Assembly (NCBI RefSeq): GCF_000166295.1
Contig: NC_017506.1
Span: 496,001-560,000, forward strand
DNA from: Marinobacter adhaerens HP15
GTDB taxonomy: Bacteria > Pseudomonadota > Gammaproteobacteria > Pseudomonadales > Oleiphilaceae
Length of the DNA stretch: 64,000 nucleotides
Direction: 5' to 3'
Shown here: positions 63,727-64,000 of the stretch, piece by piece
Position numbering within the stretch: the first letter of the stretch is position 1
How the letters are laid out: every line of letters begins with the position of its first letter
Notes under the pieces: generated by a model
Told to the model about the DNA's origin: nothing
Database searches by the model: none
The model's input: the letters and a program-made list of their open reading frames with translations, nothing else
Made by a program: the position numbers and the translations under genes

Positions 63727-63844
63727 TGCCTGACGACCATAGCGGTCTGGAACCACCTGATCCCATCCCGAACTCAGAAGTGAAACAGACCAGCGCCGAT
63801 GGTAGTGTGGCGTTGCCCATGTGAGAGTAGGTCATCGTCAGGCG
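63727..63844 (+). rRNA. rrf: 5S ribosomal RNA
   Basis: About 118 bases, TGCCTGACGA at the start pairing with TCGTCAGGC at the end; CCGAACTCAGAAGTGAAAC is the conserved loop. The 97-base 23S-5S spacer contains no tRNA. Confidence 0.96.
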
Positions 63845-63853
63845 CCTAATACC

Positions 63854-63887
63854 AAAACCCCAGCATCCTTGATGCTGGGGTTTTTTA
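63854..63887 (+). terminator. Terminator of the rRNA operon
   Basis: AAAACCCCAGCATC (63854-63867) and GATGCTGGGGTTTT (63871-63884), loop CTT, followed by more T. A perfect 14-bp stem ten bases after 5S. Confidence 0.94.
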
Positions 63888-63924
63888 TTGCCTGAAATTC
63901 ACGGCCTCACTCACGGCAGGCCGG

Positions 63925-63933
63925 TGATATACT
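63925..63933 (+). promoter_or_regulatory. Extended -10 promoter element
   Basis: TG-A-TATACT: a perfect TGN extension on a near-consensus -10, 40 bases before the last start codon of the window. No good -35 is visible. Confidence 0.4.
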
Positions 63934-63972
63934 CTCCCCATAACGAACGACATCTCAGAATGGAGCCTGCCA

Positions 63973-64000
63973 ATGCCTGCCACTGATCACCTGGTTATCT
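63973..64000 (+). CDS. Start of a further gene (cut by window edge)
   Basis: ATG 63973 with GGAG seven bases upstream opens M-P-A-T-D-H-L-V-I and runs off the window. Too short to identify. The extended -10 element at 63925-63933 and the rRNA terminator before it support an independent transcription unit. Confidence 0.45.

Overview
The window is a stretch of gammaproteobacterial chromosome, most likely Marinobacter or a close relative. The 16S sequence reads like Marinobacter. There is a wax-ester-synthase/DGAT gene, a hallmark of marine oil and wax storing gammaproteobacteria. Gene order repeatedly matches Pseudomonas aeruginosa as I remember it (gltB-gltD-hemE; ispB/rplU-rpmA-obgE-proB/rpsT/murJ-ribF-ileS-lspA-fkpB-ispH; bamD/rluD-pgeF-clpB; ilvI-ilvH-ilvC-pssA-msrPQ-rrn). 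No insertion sequence, prophage, CRISPR array or defence island was seen. The species assignment is inference; no database was searched.

Layout. 1-4943: 3' half of gltB, then gltD and hemE. 4944-5816: a single-domain PilZ gene flanked by two large inverted copies of a hairpin repeat. 5817-8854 (minus strand): ettA and radA. 9253-15878: glyA, then the nrdR-ribD-ribBX-ribH-nusB-thiL-pgpA riboflavin/thiamine/phospholipid cluster. 15896-21718: a small DUF6316 gene, a DUF2057 lipoprotein, the WS/DGAT gene, a LysR regulator divergent from a glutathionyl-hydroquinone reductase, and ispB. 21962-33143: rplU-rpmA, obgE, proB, rpsT, murJ, ribF, ileS, lspA, fkpB, ispH. 33378-43654: the type IV pilus minor-pilin operon fimU-pilV-pilW-pilX-pilY1-pilE, met head-on by fimT, pilR and pilS on the other strand. 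43748-51657: nadE, bamD, rluD, pgeF, clpB and a DUF4124 protein. 52178-58072: ilvB-ilvH-ilvC, pssA, msrP-msrQ. 58162-63887: a complete rRNA operon (P1/P2, 16S, tRNA-Ile, tRNA-Ala, 23S, 5S, terminator). A further gene begins at 63973.

How it fits together. Most of the window is housekeeping: amino-acid, haem, flavin and quinone-precursor synthesis, translation, envelope assembly and heat-shock disaggregation. The accessory theme is surface behaviour: six minor pilins plus the PilY1 adhesin under an apparent CRP/Vfr site, the PilS-PilR sensor pair, a FimT with a DNA-binding-type GRxR motif, and a c-di-GMP-type PilZ protein.

The least explained content is non-coding. Four large intergenic elements (4989-5089, 5664-5775, 8919-9022, 48211-48399) share one architecture. 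Each has a long outer stem whose sequence differs between copies but stays self-complementary, a first inner hairpin with a GGGA or TGGA loop (one copy imperfect), and a conserved segment ending in AGCG just before the right arm. They lie in co-directional, convergent and divergent gaps alike, so a simple terminator role does not explain them.
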